A DNA stretch of 64,000 nt from Macrotrachela quadricornifera. Taxonomy: Eukaryota; Rotifera; Eurotatoria; Philodinida; Philodinidae. Of the stretch, positions 1-12,303 are shown in pieces. The first letter of the stretch is position 1. Every line of letters starts with the position of its first letter. A program made the position numbers and the translations under genes. The stretch lies in assembly GCA_022393335.1 (NCBI GenBank), contig JAJEKB010021828.1, positions 85,783-149,782 on the forward strand. Reading direction: 5' to 3'. A model generated the notes under the pieces. The model was not told the DNA's origin and did no database searches. It was given only the letters and a program-made list of their open reading frames with translations.

Positions 1-3000
1 TTCATCACAACAACCATCAACCTTACAAAATAATAAAGAGCATGTTAAAGAAGCAGAAAGTAAAAGAATCGATGCAACGACGAAACACAGTGTCACTCCT
101 ACTTCAACAACAGCATCAAAAGAATTATTCCCGATTTCAATTATCGACAGTGTGCAAATTCAATCCGAAAGAAATAACAATAACAGTAACAGTAACAAAA
201 ACCAACGACAAACATCAGCAAGAATGTTAAATATGGATACAATTGAGCAATCATCAGAAAATAGCGAAAATAATATTCCAATTCATCCTACTTCATCCTC
301 ACCAACATCAGATCGAAAAAGAACAAATAAAACTTCATTGAAAGACATGAATTTTAATGATGGAAGACCAATGTCAGTTAATAAACAATTTGATTCAATT
401 CGACATCGGTCTGCTTCTTTACGTCATTCACCTAAAAGTCAATCATCAAATAATCTTTCTCGACATGAATCATTTGCATCTGTTACTGATGTTATTAAAA
501 CACCAACAAAACAAACTGAACATGTCCTTGATAATGAACAACAAGCATTCATTAAATCAAGTCATAGCTCTACACTTCCTGTTCCACTCAATTCACCTCA
601 TCTTAACAACATGCAACCATCAACATCAAACGCAGGGACACCTGAAAGAAGAAATTCAAGTCGTACACTCAATCAAAATGATCTTTTAACATCAAGTGAC
701 ATTATCAATTTGAATGATCCTAGTATAGATAATCATCCCATAACATCATCTGAACAATTAAATTCAGAACGTGAAGGACCTAGCCCATTAAAAAATGTCG
801 TATCATTACAACAAACTCATCCTAACAATCAAACAGATGCACTTAAAATTGAATCATCAACAAATCAGAATCACAAGAAATCTATGTATCAAATTTTGTC
901 ACCAACTACATCAATACATGAACAAGAAAATAATCAATTTAAATCAATTTCTCCGCTCACTAATGAAAGAAAAAAAATTAATCCTGATGATTTACATTTA
1001 CCATCTATTTCTCCTCGTCATAGTGATATATCCGATGCTAATTTAACATCTGTTGATCGAGAAGATACATATCGAGAACCAATAACTCTTAATCTGAATA
1101 ACAATCAGGTAGAAAAACCATCAACAGAATCAAAATTAATTAGTAAAGAACAATCTAAACCTTTCTCTCTTCCACCACCTATTGAAAAGGACTTACCATC
1201 AATTACCGATAGTCAAAAACGTTCAGAATTATCTCTCACAGTATATCAACCAAAATTCAAACAAGAAAAATCTTTAAATAATCCATTACCACAAATACAT
1301 GTAGGTATGTTCTAAAAAAGATAAATTATAATAATAATTTAAAATTATTTTAGACAGTCAATTTTTCATTAACAGATAATAATGAAAATTCCGACAAACA
1401 TCATCATGTTTCATTTTCTAATAATATTTCAAATTTTCCAATAAAAGAAAATCATCATTTAAAAAATTGGCGTGAACGTATTAATAAAATTTTAACGAAA
1501 AAAGTTTGTAAAATAAACATTTTTTCTTATTTATTCTAATTAAATATTTATTATTTAGCGTTTTCCTCGTGATAAATATTCTCATATAAAATCACGTGTT
1601 AATACTTTTGAAAATTTTGATTATGAACTAAAAAAAGTGATGATTTTATCAAAAAAATCATTGATACCATCTGATCAACAAATCAATAATACAGAAAATA
1701 AATTAAAAAAACGTACAAATCAATCAAAACAAAAAATTCCATCAATAAAAGTCGATAAATAAATAGAAAAATATTTTATTTAAAACATTTATTTTTTTTT
1801 ATTAGAAATCAAAACCTCAAATATTTGGTCGACTTTGTTATCAATCTGATGGAAGCTCAAAAATTTTTCATGAACCACTTAAATGGAATGTACAATCTAA
1901 AATCAAATCATATTCACAAGAAAATCTTCATTATAAACCACATCAAAGTGATATTAGAGTAAATATTAAAAACAATTTTTATATTTAATTAATATTTAAA
2001 AAATTTTAGATTTTTAATAAAACACCTAAATGGCATAGTGAATCGAAATTAGCTGAACTTATAAAAGATACTCCACGTTATCCAAATCTTCTTGGAACAA
2101 TTCCATTACCAAAAATTATTCTTAAAAATGAACAATATTTTCCTCATCAGGAATCCGATACTGGAATAAAGGTAAACTAATTTTTAAATTAATCATTTAT
2201 TATATAAACGTAAATAAATTAAATTTTATTTTTTTATTATATTAGATTTTCGATATAAATTCGAATAGTCAACAATCAAGATCAAAATTTCTAGAAAGTA
2301 CATCTTTAGATTATAAACAATCGAATAAATTAGTAAGTATATTGATTTATAAAAATGAATTAATCATATTTGAATTTATTATAAAGATTTTTAATGAAAA
2401 ACTTTTATGGAAAAAAAAATCGAAATTAAAAGATTCAATATGGAAAAATATAAATTATCAACCGAAAAAATCTAAAATTCAAGTAAATAATAAAAACTAT
2501 TTAGAAATTAAATTTATTTTTTTTTTCATTTTATAAGATTTTTCATCAACCAATTCGTTGGAATAAAAAATCAAAAGTACGAATTACTCGTTCAATAAAT
2601 TTAGATATTCAAGCAAAAGTAAAATATTGGTCAGAAATTGATCTTCATCAATTAACAAGACAGAAAGCACTTCTTGCTGTTTGTATCAAATTTATTATAT
2701 TTATCTATTTGATTAACAAAAAAAAAAGATCTTTTTTTTTCAGCAAACTTATGATCTAAAATGGAATGATGTTATAAGAGATACTATTGATATACCAAAT
2801 AATAATTATCCTATACTACCATTAACACAAGATATCAAATTAAAAGATTATATCGAAGAAAATTCTAATAACGATTTGTATGATCAAACTCAAGACGAGG
2901 TAATTATGGTTGCTATGTGTAATAAATCGTTTTTTTTTTCTTCTTTGTGTATATTTTTACTTTTTACTTTAATCAGTAAGAATAGAAGAAAGTGAAGAAT

Positions 3001-5040
3001 TAAAAAAAAATGAGAATGTGTATGTGTAGATAGAAGAATAACAAGAAAAAAAAAAATTTTTGACAAGTAAGAATCAGCTCAGGTGTGCGTAAGAGCATGA
3101 TGCGAATAAAGGCATTACGTATCATTGTTGTCGACAACTCATTTTTTTTCTTTCAAGTGTATTTAAACAAACGAATGCTCGTTTCTTGAAATAAATGTTT
3201 TCATGTATATATTGAAGAAAGAATAAGAGAAAGAATGTTAAAAACTTCTCTCATCTTCCTCTTTCTTTGTACTCTCTTCTGTCAAATGTTCTTTTCTGGT
3301 TGTTCATCATCTTAATATATTATAATGAAAATACCGTTTAAAAATTCGAATTATTTTTTTTTTCCTATTCTGCTAAACTTAAATCGATAGGCGTATATTT
3401 ATTTAACTATAAGTATTGTGAATCAAAGTAATTTGATAATTTATTTCTTTTCAAAATATTATTTCTTAAGCGATAGGCGATATTTACAAGGTGTTGAGCA
3501 GGTGTGTCATAGGGATTTTTTAAGTAGTAACTACTTTAAAAGATTATTTTTTATAAGATTAATATAAATAAAAGTTTTTTGATAAAGTATACCCGTTTAT
3601 CATAAGAAGACAAAAATATGGCTTGTGATCTACGTTTTTCAAATGTCTTCTTAACTCAGTTTCGACGTGTGAATGTAGGTTTATAATCCTATGAATATGA
3701 TTGATTTTATTTATTGTTTTTTTTAGACTCCACCAAATCAACCTCGATGGAATTCTGTTAGCAAAACTCGAAGTGTTAATTCAGTCTATAATCCAAAAAT
3801 ATCAAATTCAAATTTAGTAAATATTTTTTTTTGCTAACCTTATAATTATTATTTTTGTTTATTTGGAAAAGATCCGAAAGGGTTGGGATCTTGAACTTCG
3901 ACGAAAACGAGTTCATAAGGTATAATTATTATAAACAATTTAATTCTACAAATACAATGACTTTATTTTTCAATACAGTTACCACCACTTAAACGAAAAA
4001 GAGATCATGATGAAATACCGCAATTAGCTATTGAAGGCCCATCATCAAATGATTTATTAGCTATTGATTATATTTATGATCATCCTTTGGTAACGATAAT
4101 TTATAATAAAGAAAACATATATATGTAATATTATAATACTTCTTAGCATCAACGTACAGCAAGTATTGATTATCCAACAATACCATCAAGGCGTTCGAGT
4201 AAAGCACTTGTTCCATTGAGACATTTACCAGAACTTCAAGTAAATATAATATTTTTGATAAAATTTCATTAGAATTTATTGATTTGAAGTTATCATCTGC
4301 AACACCACGATCACAACGACCAGTTCAACAAGAATGGTATGATGAATTAAGTAAATCTCGTTTAACTCATGTAAAAGATTGATTTGATTATTTCTTTGTT
4401 TTAAATTATAAGCTTGATTTTTAAATAGAGAACAGATATGGGACGAACAACACATAATTCATTTCGTAATTCAATTGATTCAATTCATCAAATAAATACA
4501 CCAAGAGGACTTTTAACAGCAGTAAATTATTTTGAAATAAGTTTTATAAAAAGAAATTCATTTTTAAATATATTTACCAGCGTTCATCAACACGAAATAG
4601 TCAAAATAGTGCTGTAAGTGGTGTATTACTTGATTCATCTATTCGAACTAATCGAGCTACTGAACTTCGTCTATCACGAGATATGGTATATTTGGATATT
4701 TTTTCTTTTAATAATATAATTTTTTTTATCTATAAAATTTCAGGATGAACATCATCAACATGCACATGATCCAAGTCAGTCAATGCCAATTGAAATTCGA
4801 GGCTTTCAACTTGAAGGTACACCATTAACAGTGCCTGATAAAGCAACAATTCGTCCACTATCAAATATAAATTATCGAACAAGTGAACAAGTGAAAAATC
4901 GTCGTATGTATCCATGGAGTACTTTACATTTACATGGAACATCAAGTCGAAATAGTTCACTTGTACCTATTGCAGAATTTCGACGTTCATCATTTGGAAC
5001 GTCTATAGTAGCTATTTCACAATCGGTTCATGAAGAATAG
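1..5040 (+). CDS. Long disordered protein with repeated phase-0 exon modules (5' end outside window)
   Basis: Seventeen exons can be chained: <2-1300, 1354-1503, 1559-1750, 1806-1958, 2010-2171, 2246-2332, 2387-2482, 2538-2678, 2744-2899, 3727-3816, 3872-3919, 3979-4089, 4147-4239, 4290-4370, 4429-4521, 4581-4685, 4744-5040 (TAG). Every junction is GT..AG and every internal exon is a multiple of three, so all visible introns are phase 0. No in-frame ATG starts the first exon, which is open to base 2, so the N-terminus lies upstream. Exon 1 encodes about 430 residues rich in Ser/Asn/Gln/Pro. Exons 4-10 repeat a motif close to IF(H/N)xxLxWxxxSK. Introns are about 50-75 bp except one of 827 bp (2900-3726). 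The C-terminus (QLEGTPLTV, NRRMYPWSTLHL) is more ordered-looking. I do not recognise the family; a cytoskeletal or ciliary scaffold is only a guess. Confidence 0.85.
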
Positions 5041-6836
5041 CAATAGTTTATTAATTTATATTATGACATTTATGAAAAACAAAATTAGTTTTCTTAAATT
5101 GCAAATAAATGGATATGCTTTTTTGTTTTTCATTTAATTTTAAATATTTATATATATATATATGAGTCAATGCACGAGAAGGACAATCGATTTACCACTA
5201 TACGTGCTCAATCGATATCGCAGATTGAGATGGGAGTTAGTCCAACTTGTAGAGAACATTCTTTTAGGTATAAACCTAAATTTTTAGCCCTAAAGCTTGA
5301 ATTTTTGCTGAGATACAAAATACCGACTGAAAAGCCTCAAAATGTTTTTTTTCATCAGTTTTTGATTTTTTTGGGTGATCGGCAACCATCAGTATTTTTA
5401 CAGTATCTTTTTACCAGAGATAGATCTCGACATGAAGAACATAACTAGTCCATTTAATAAGAGATATGCTGTGAAAAAGTAATATCTTCATTTCTAATAC
5501 TAATTTCAATATAGGTCAAAAAAAGGTCCATCTTGTGAATCCGATTTCTCCCAATCAGTTTGTACGATTTTGCTCAAACTTTTTTCGTAAAGACTACTAT
5601 CCTAGTACTACATGCCAATGCGATCAGAATTTTGGGATCTTGAGAATTGCCCTAAAAATGATAAATCTCAAAATATTGATATTTCTCTAGTATCATAGAG
5701 CGGGTGGGACCCGTGTGATTTTGAGAAAAATTCAGAAAAGAAAGACCGTTTAACCTGAAACTTTCAGCAATTATGGAGGACAATAAGAGTAATAAATTCT
5801 ACAAGTTTCAGCCTGATCCGTAAACATTTCCCTTTTTCTCGATAATTCTTTCTTTCGTTATTATCAATAGTCTCATAGGATGGGAGTGGACTTTATAGTA
5901 AAATAGGCTCTATTTGGAAATCATAAGAAAATCTACACTAATTAAATATAATCACAAAGATAATTGATTCCACTATTTATCTAGATCATATTTTTCCTAT
6001 AATAGTAATTTTCCTATTGATTTAACCATATAAATACTAGACGATATAGTATAATGCTTGACTTGCATACCTTCGATCTCTATTTTTTCAAGAGATTTCA
6101 TCACCATTTTTTCTACGTAAGTCAAGGGGGAGCAAACTGATTTCAATAACCGAAATCAATTTGAAATCATCTGAAATCATCTGAAATCATCTTGAAATCA
6201 ACTGGAATCACGGAAATCACATGAAATCATTGGAATCATTACTATTGTATATATATGTCAAATTCTCAGAATTTCTAGTATTAAATGAACGACCTGTTCA
6301 AATGTGACGGAATCACCGAAAATGGACCTCGATTTGAGTATTTCGTGGAAAAATAGAAAATTTAGCTCAGCTATAAGTGTAACCCAAAGCCTTTCTATAG
6401 AGAATTAATAGCTTGAATGATGGGCTACATATAGAATAAAAAGAATATAGAATATATAACAGCTAGCTCTCGCTGCTAGGTAAATACGTCGTGATGGAAT
6501 CACGTGATTCGTGACGGAATCACGCTTTTTGAAATGTTGATCTTTCCATTAACCTATATTTCTACAGAAAGTTAACAGTAATCCACCAGAACTAAGAAGT
6601 CAATAACATATATAGCAAAACATTTAGGAAAAACATTTGAACTCAACTATCTGATAACGTAGAAGTTAAATTATGAAAGCATGGATTTAGTACTTTTCTG
6701 ACTCTCAACCAAGAAGGTGGACCGTTACGTGGAGAGGTCTTAAACAAACAAGCATATCAGCTTCTAATATAGTTTATGTTAACGTTGTCGCAAAAAGAAT
6801 AGTAAATTAAAGATAAGTGCAAACAAGAGTGCCATT
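5041..6836. other. Intergenic, no gene seen; low-complexity GAAATCA array inside
   Basis: After the stop at 5040 there is an AATAAAT near 5104 that could serve polyadenylation, then a short (TA)n run at 5150-5162. The 92-codon open frame at 5170-5448 has no gene-like signal. 6130-6240 holds degenerate decamers built on GAAATCAtc, and 6489-6524 a short palindromic cluster around GGAATCACG. The rest is anonymous A+T-rich DNA. Confidence 0.6.
6130..6240. repeat. Degenerate GAAATCA tandem array
   Basis: About ten imperfect copies of a 10-11 bp unit (tGAAATCAtc) follow the phrase AAACTGATTTC. A related stretch with the same lead-in, in both orientations, lies at 38,545-38,700, so this is probably a dispersed element rather than a local slippage event. 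Confidence 0.6.
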
Positions 6837-6837
6837 T

Positions 6838-8272
6838 ACATTGGAGATGTTTATGTTATTAATTAAAGAGATAGTACATATTTGAAAAAAATAAAAGCTC
6901 TCACTGCCAAACTAACAAGGTTAAAATATTAACTGCTACTGACTGGCTTAGAGGAAGATATTTTAATTTTAACCTGTGTGAAATTTAAGTATAAAAACGA
7001 ATCAGAGGTTTTCTGCACTATTGTAAGAACAAAACATAATATTGTTTGGAGCGATTATGCGGTTCGAAGGAGCTCTCTTTCATATAGCTCGAGCAACACC
7101 ATGTTTTATCCTTATAATAGTAGAGTGATTATTTTGACGGCTGATAGGAAATATTGTTTTTTTGTGAGTTACAAAAAAAATTGACTCCACCATTATAAGG
7201 AGGGAACACAGGATCGTTCCGGTCAGTTTGGGAGTTATCAAGGATACTCTTTCATATCACCCGAATAGTCCCATGTTCCGTCCTTGTGATAGTAGAGTGA
7301 ATTTTTTCTGTAGCTCATAACAACGACATTTCCTATCAACCACCAAAAATAATCACTCGACTATTATAAGAACAAAACATGGTGTTGTTCGGAGCATATG
7401 AAAGAGAGCTCCTTCAAACCATCTAATCGTCCTAAACAACACTATGTTTTGTTCTTACTATAGTGGAGAAAACCTTTTCGGATTCATTTTTGTACCTAAA
7501 TTTTACATATCTTGAAGTTTAAATAACTTGCTTTAGACGGTGTTGTAGGAAAACGGCGAAAAGAAATATGTCGAAGAAAAACTGATAGAACAATGTCGAG
7601 AAGAAACATTCAGAAGATGAGATAGCGAAAACATGACAGAGAAAACTATCGAAAGGAATATGTAGAAACACAAAGTACCGAAAATGCAATTTTTTGATTA
7701 TGATATAACGAGAAGACATTTTATTTAGATATATAGAATAAAAAGGAATAATATTAAAATTTGTGAACACATGGTTTTATTGTTTTTTTGTCATCCGATT
7801 AGTAAAACTGATCCGACCAGCAGTGTTTTCGCATTTCGTTTACCTCCGTTAAACATGGTATTCAATGTTTCCGAAGGCTGTTGGAAAGCTCCTACTTGTA
7901 TTGATCTTTTCGAGCTCGATGTTCTACTCATCCTCATCCTCAGGATAAATGTATTCATATTACGAACATCTATGTATTCTAGCATATTTTTTTGAGGTTT
8001 TTCGAGTCATCCTTTCGACATTTTTCTTTTAATGTTTTCCTTCTTTTCATTAATTTTTCGATATTTTCTCTTTAGTTGCTTTGTTTTTCTATATTTTACC
8101 ATTCCGCGTTCTCACTATTCCACATTTTTCTTTTCTGCGTTTTTCACCCCTCGCCTCTAAGCAAGCTAAAAGCAGCTAATATTTTAATCTTGTTAGTTTG
8201 GCAGGGAAAGCTTTCATTTGACTCAAATAAACCTAGTCGATTTAACTAACAATATAAACATCTCCACTGTTA
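6838..8272. mobile_element. Nested foldback (inverted-repeat) element, about 1.4 kb
   Basis: Outer arms at about 6841-6958 and 8152-8269 are reverse complements (shared cores TTGTTAGTTTGGCAG and TAATATTTTAA, ending in ATAAACATCTCCA). A second inverted pair lies inside at about 6985-7165 and 7312-7500, sharing AAGAACAAAACATxxTxTTGTT and GAAAGAGAGCTCCTTC. The segment between the inner arms is itself a diverged copy of the same unit. No transposase-like frame is present, so it would be non-autonomous. Target duplications were not resolved. Confidence 0.75.
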
Positions 8273-8289
8273 GAGGAAGGAAATTATTT

Positions 8290-10440
8290 TTACTGGATAA
8301 TGGCAACAGGTAGAGGAAAATATCTGCCACTATCAAGGAAAAGTTATTTCTCAAAAACAAATGATACTCTATAAAGTTTCACGAAAGCTTGTCGATGTTG
8401 AGGAATGGGAGTCGCAAGACGGTTTTTCAAAATTTGTGGGCTTGAAAATCCTACTAACAAGAGAACCTCCCGAGGTGCCTCCTTTCAATTTCGATGAAAT
8501 TTTGTCTAAAGATACTATATAGTGCTCTTATAAAAACCTCAAAAGGATTTGAGTTGAAAATCATTCCTTCAATAGTTATAGCGGTATCATCTTTGCTATT
8601 ATTGAGCAAAAGGTTCGCGATCATTTGCAAAAGTTCTAATTTTTGGAAGTGACTACGACGTTTTTGCTTAATCTAGTGTTACTCATTTGATAGATCTGTT
8701 CAAAAGCTACAAAGTCATATATTTTCCAAAGCTAAAAAAATGTGGCCATAAAAAAAGTTTCTAAATGCACTATGTTTGGGATGCAATTTTTTGTTATTTT
8801 CATTAATATTTAATGCATTTCGATCAGAAAAAGTTCAATTTAAGTTCAAAATAATATGATATTCGGAATCAGCATAAAAAACTGAGTCGATATATGTACC
8901 ATTCAAAACTTTTCCGAAGCTTTTTTTTTCATCGAAAAATTTTCCCCCTTCAAAAAATATTGTTCTTATGAATCACAAGAATCAAAATACTCGAGATACA
9001 TTCAAAGACCGTAGTTTTGTTTATAGTATTAATTTTGTAAAATCCATCAAAATTGTCTAGAAAGAATATTTTTATACGAAAAAAAAAACATGCATTTCAC
9101 TTTGATCAAAGTATCTATTAAAAAGTTCCAGTCCTTTAGTCCTTATCATGTAGGAGAAAACAACAATTCTTTTGTTGTTCAGAAATCTGGTTCGGAGAAA
9201 AAGACAAACAAAGATGAGTTTTCGTTTCAGGATATTTTGAAGTTTTCCTAGAATATTTTATAGATAGAGAAAATACTATTGTAAATATAGTTCTTTATAG
9301 ATGTAACCACTTGAAACTACTAATTATCTTTTTGTTGATTATTATGGTCGATCAGACATTGTACAAAATTTCATATCAAATTTAAATTTTTAACGAAGAT
9401 AATTTTTTTTAGAAATATGCTATGATCTATTTATTTATAGATATCAAGTTGAATGCCAAGTCAAGGATATGAAAAATAATTATATATATTTATATTGACA
9501 AGCTTCAAGTTTATCACTGCGTGTATTGAGATGAAAAAAAATAATCAAAAACATTTTTTTGAAAAAAGTTACTGACTGAATATAATTTTTTCTTATAATT
9601 TCTATCCTGTGAGATTGCATTACATATTTCTGATCATGTCTAGTTGTTGTAATTATTTCTCTAGATGATCAAAAAAAAATACGTTTATACGATGGTTTGT
9701 TTGCATTTATATCATTATTCATCTTTCATATAACAAATATAACTATATTTTTAAGGTTTTTAGTTATATATTGACGCTATTTAGATAAAAAAAATAGAAT
9801 TTTATCTTGTTTATTTATATGAGATTATTATAAAAAATAAATTATTTGTTATCATATGACCACTTATACCATAATTACTAAACGAATTTTTTGACTGAAT
9901 TTTGATTTTTAGATCCTATCATGTATTTCAATAGGGAGAATACGTTTGTTCAAAGGCAATTCAAAACGACAAATGATGACTAGAAGAGTAGTGCTTGAAA
10001 ATCAAAGAAGAAACTATTCATTCTTTCTTTTATTACTTTTAAATAAAATAAATTAATTATCGAAAAAAAAAGAAGTCAAAATTTCTGTCTTATTTCGACA
10101 TATTTTCTTGTAACTTATATCTGTAGACAGATTGTGGTAATTCAAATGAAGACAATAGAGAATTAAATCTACAAAAATAATTTGAAAAAAAAGGATATTT
10201 TTCCTTTTTTTTGTGATATTATTTCTTATAAAATTTATAACGACTTGTTAATCTCATTTGAATGTTTTTCACTTGTTAAAGAGTTTCCATCTATTCTTTT
10301 CCTTTTTTTTTTGTTTACATATTGTTTCTTTCTTCTTTGCTTTGTGGATACGTATATGCGAGAAAATGAGCTATTGTCATATGTACATATTGATTCTTTT
10401 TCGTTAATGTAATTATCAATTATTATCTTTTAGATTATAT
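8290..10440. other. Intergenic, no gene seen
   Basis: A+T-rich sequence with long A and T runs. The phrase ATATTCGGAATCAGC at 8865-8885 recurs in elements at 13.4 kb and 16.2-16.5 kb, so at least part of this stretch is probably old transposon sequence. Open frames here are short and T-rich, without recognisable domains. Confidence 0.5.
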
Positions 10441-10451
10441 TTTTTGTTGAT

Positions 10452-11048
10452 TATGAAATCAATGAAGCAACAATCAAATAATATTAATCATGATTATAAT
10501 GATAATAAAAGAAAAAAATTAGATGATAATAAAAGTGATATTTAATCGTTGCATTTTTTTTAAATATTTTATTTCATTATTTTAGTGATCATATACAATG
10601 GGTATAAGTTAGTTGTGAAAATATATTTTGTTTTTCTTATCTAATTACTATCTGTTTGTTTGTTTTTTTATTAAGATCATCATCTTTAACTCGTTTCGGA
10701 GATCTATCTAATGAAATTATTTAAGAAATATTTAATTTTCTCGATGTTTATTATATTTATCAAACTTTTTCTCATGTTAATAAACGATTGAAAAAACTTC
10801 TTATTAATCCAACTCTTCGTTTTAAAATAAATATTTTATCTATGTCAAAATTGAATTTTCAACATTATTATTCAAATATTATTATACCAAATAAACATCA
10901 AATTATTTCACTTGCTTTAGCAAATATATTTGTTATGGATAATATTTTTTTATCAACACGTATTATTTCAACGTTTAGCCGACTTGAAATGCTTATCCTT
11001 AATAATATTGAAGCTAAACACCTCGAAAATATTTTGAATTATGCAGGG
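10452..11048 (+). pseudogene. F-box-like protein relic, truncated at assembly gap
   Basis: Conceptual reading from about 10,680 gives TRFGDLSNEII, a stop (TAA 10,722-10,724), EIFNFLDVYYIYQTFS and HVNKRLKKLLINPTLRF, the pattern of an F-box followed by the start of a leucine-rich segment (LEMLILNNIEAKHLENIL). An upstream ATG at 10,452 begins an Asn/Lys-rich leader (NDNKRKKLDDNK) that resembles the leader of bdelloid F-box proteins, separated by probable short introns. The in-frame stop inside the F-box and the break at 11,041-11,048 argue for a non-functional copy. F-box proteins act as substrate adaptors of SCF ubiquitin ligases; no function is expected here. The family call rests on pattern only. 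Confidence 0.55.
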
Positions 11049-11148
11049 NNNNNNNNNNNNNNNNNNNNNNNNNNNNNNNNNNNNNNNNNNNNNNNNNNNN
11101 NNNNNNNNNNNNNNNNNNNNNNNNNNNNNNNNNNNNNNNNNNNNNNNN
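11049..11148. other. Assembly gap, 100 N
   Basis: Exactly 100 N, the conventional placeholder for a gap of unknown size. Everything inferred across it is uncertain. Confidence 0.99.

Positions 11149-11192
<44 letters not shown>
11149..11192. repeat. Poly-G homopolymer, 44 bases
   Basis: Uninterrupted run of G directly against the gap. Either a true homopolymer that halted assembly or a polishing/sequencing artefact. A second G/C-rich cluster with a short hairpin potential (GGGGGCGT..ACGCCCCC) follows at 11,331-11,372. Confidence 0.95.
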
Positions 11193-11444
11193 CGTCGATA
11201 ACTTTTGTAAAATTTTCCGAAAATTTTTAAAGGATTTTGTAAAAAATTTTTTGGAACCAGAAAAATGTATGTAAAACTTTCCAGAAATGTACATAAACTA
11301 GCGAGCAAAAAAAACAAAAATTCCAAAGATTGGGGGGGGGCGTTGGGGCCGCGACGCCCCCCCTCCCCCCTCATCGGGCACCCCTGTAAATAATATTTTG
11401 AATTTTTTGCTAATTTAAAATAGTCTTTTAAAAAAAAGAAAAAA

Positions 11445-12303
11445 ATGGCTGAAAAGAAAAATATGATTGAAAAAAATACAGTGGGTGGACAAGAAATGGT
11501 CGGGGAAAAACATATCGAAAAGAAAAACTCAGTAAGTATGGTTTTTATTCTATTGTATGCTGCTGAATAGTGAGACCAATGAGATTATATACAAGGGAAG
11601 GGAAGAAAGAGAGAGAAAATTATTGAGGTCAAAAGATTAAATAAAGGAATAAATATAAAATGAGTTGAGCTCGAATTTATATCACTAGACATGGCAATAT
11701 TATTTTTTTGCGTAAGACATGCAATTAATTTTTTAAACTGTTCATTTTTTTTCACATAGGCGGATAAAGAAATTTACAAGAATATCTTCGACAATATTCG
11801 AACAGTTGCTTCATTGGTATTAATAGTTAATGGAAAAATAACTTTGGCTGATGCAATACATATATTACGATCAAGTTTATTTATTTTAAAACATAAAAGT
11901 TATGTAAGTTCTTTGCCACCTCTTTATATTTATATTTTAAGATTAGTTCTAGATGGAAGACGGTGAGAGATTGGTATTAATGATAATGCCATTAAATCCA
12001 CCTAATTCAACATTACCCAGGTCGAGCGTTACGAGCTTTGTAAACGATCGTATACGGAGAAAAACGGAGATCGTATATGACTTCTATGTACGACGGTAGT
12101 AAACAGTCGTTTTTTTCTCCGTAAATAACCGTATTTTTCCGTACGCGACACGAAGATATACGATTGTAATACGGCCTCATGTAAATCGTCGTATTTTCCC
12201 GTGCACGATTGTTTACGACCGTGCTTGTTTGATCTGGGTAGATGATATAGAAGAATTAACTGATCGATTATGTGAAGTATGTTTGCAGAAATTATTTGAA
12301 TAA
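11445..12303 (+). pseudogene. Small 3-exon gene with a MITE in its last exon
   Basis: Exons 11,445-11,531 (ATG, MAEKKNMIEKN), 11,760-11,903 and 11,953-12,303 join in phase 0 with good GT..AG signals. The third exon reads 21 codons (MEDGERLVLMIMPLNPPNS, then T, L) and is interrupted at 12,016-12,238 by a TA-flanked element full of stops. Beyond the element the same frame resumes (DDIEELTDRLCEVCLQKLFE, then TAA 12,301-12,303). Without the insertion the protein would be about 118 aa, alpha-helical, with a Lys/Glu-rich N-terminus. I do not recognise the family. Reading frame conserved on both sides suggests the insertion is recent; the allele is either broken or makes a protein ending inside the element. 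The first exon could be preceded by others. Confidence 0.6.
12016..12238. mobile_element. 223-bp MITE with TA target duplication
   Basis: Starts CCCAGGTCGAGC and ends GATCTGGG, imperfect inverted termini. It is flanked on both sides by TA (12,014-12,015 and 12,239-12,240), as expected for Tc1/mariner-type insertion. The interior is unusually CpG-rich for the region and made of repeated CGTAAAC/TACGATCG-like words in both orientations. It sits inside an otherwise continuous reading frame. Confidence 0.8.

Larger units (their letters stand above)
11028..11404. mobile_element. Insertion in F-box relic, spanning the gap; 13-bp direct repeats
   Basis: The 13-mer AATATTTTGAATT occurs at 11,028-11,040 and again at 11,392-11,404, bracketing foreign G+C-rich material and the N gap. 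The left inner end reads CAGGG just before the Ns; the right inner end reads CACCCCTG, reminiscent of hAT termini (CAGGGGTG). The 8 bp immediately outside those ends do not match, so a hAT assignment is not proven; the 13-bp repeat could instead be a LINE/SINE-type duplication. Confidence 0.45.

Noticed and set aside
5170..5448. 92-codon plus-strand frame after the first gene
   Set aside because: No splice or domain signal, non-gene codon pattern; lies in repeat-like intergenic DNA.
7519..7995. Overlapping frames on both strands inside the nested foldback
   Set aside because: They fall in a purine/pyrimidine-biased inverted repeat; no recognisable protein family on either strand.
10788..11374. 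Poly-Gly or poly-Pro coding frames across the gap
   Set aside because: They are translations of Ns and a G homopolymer, not genes.
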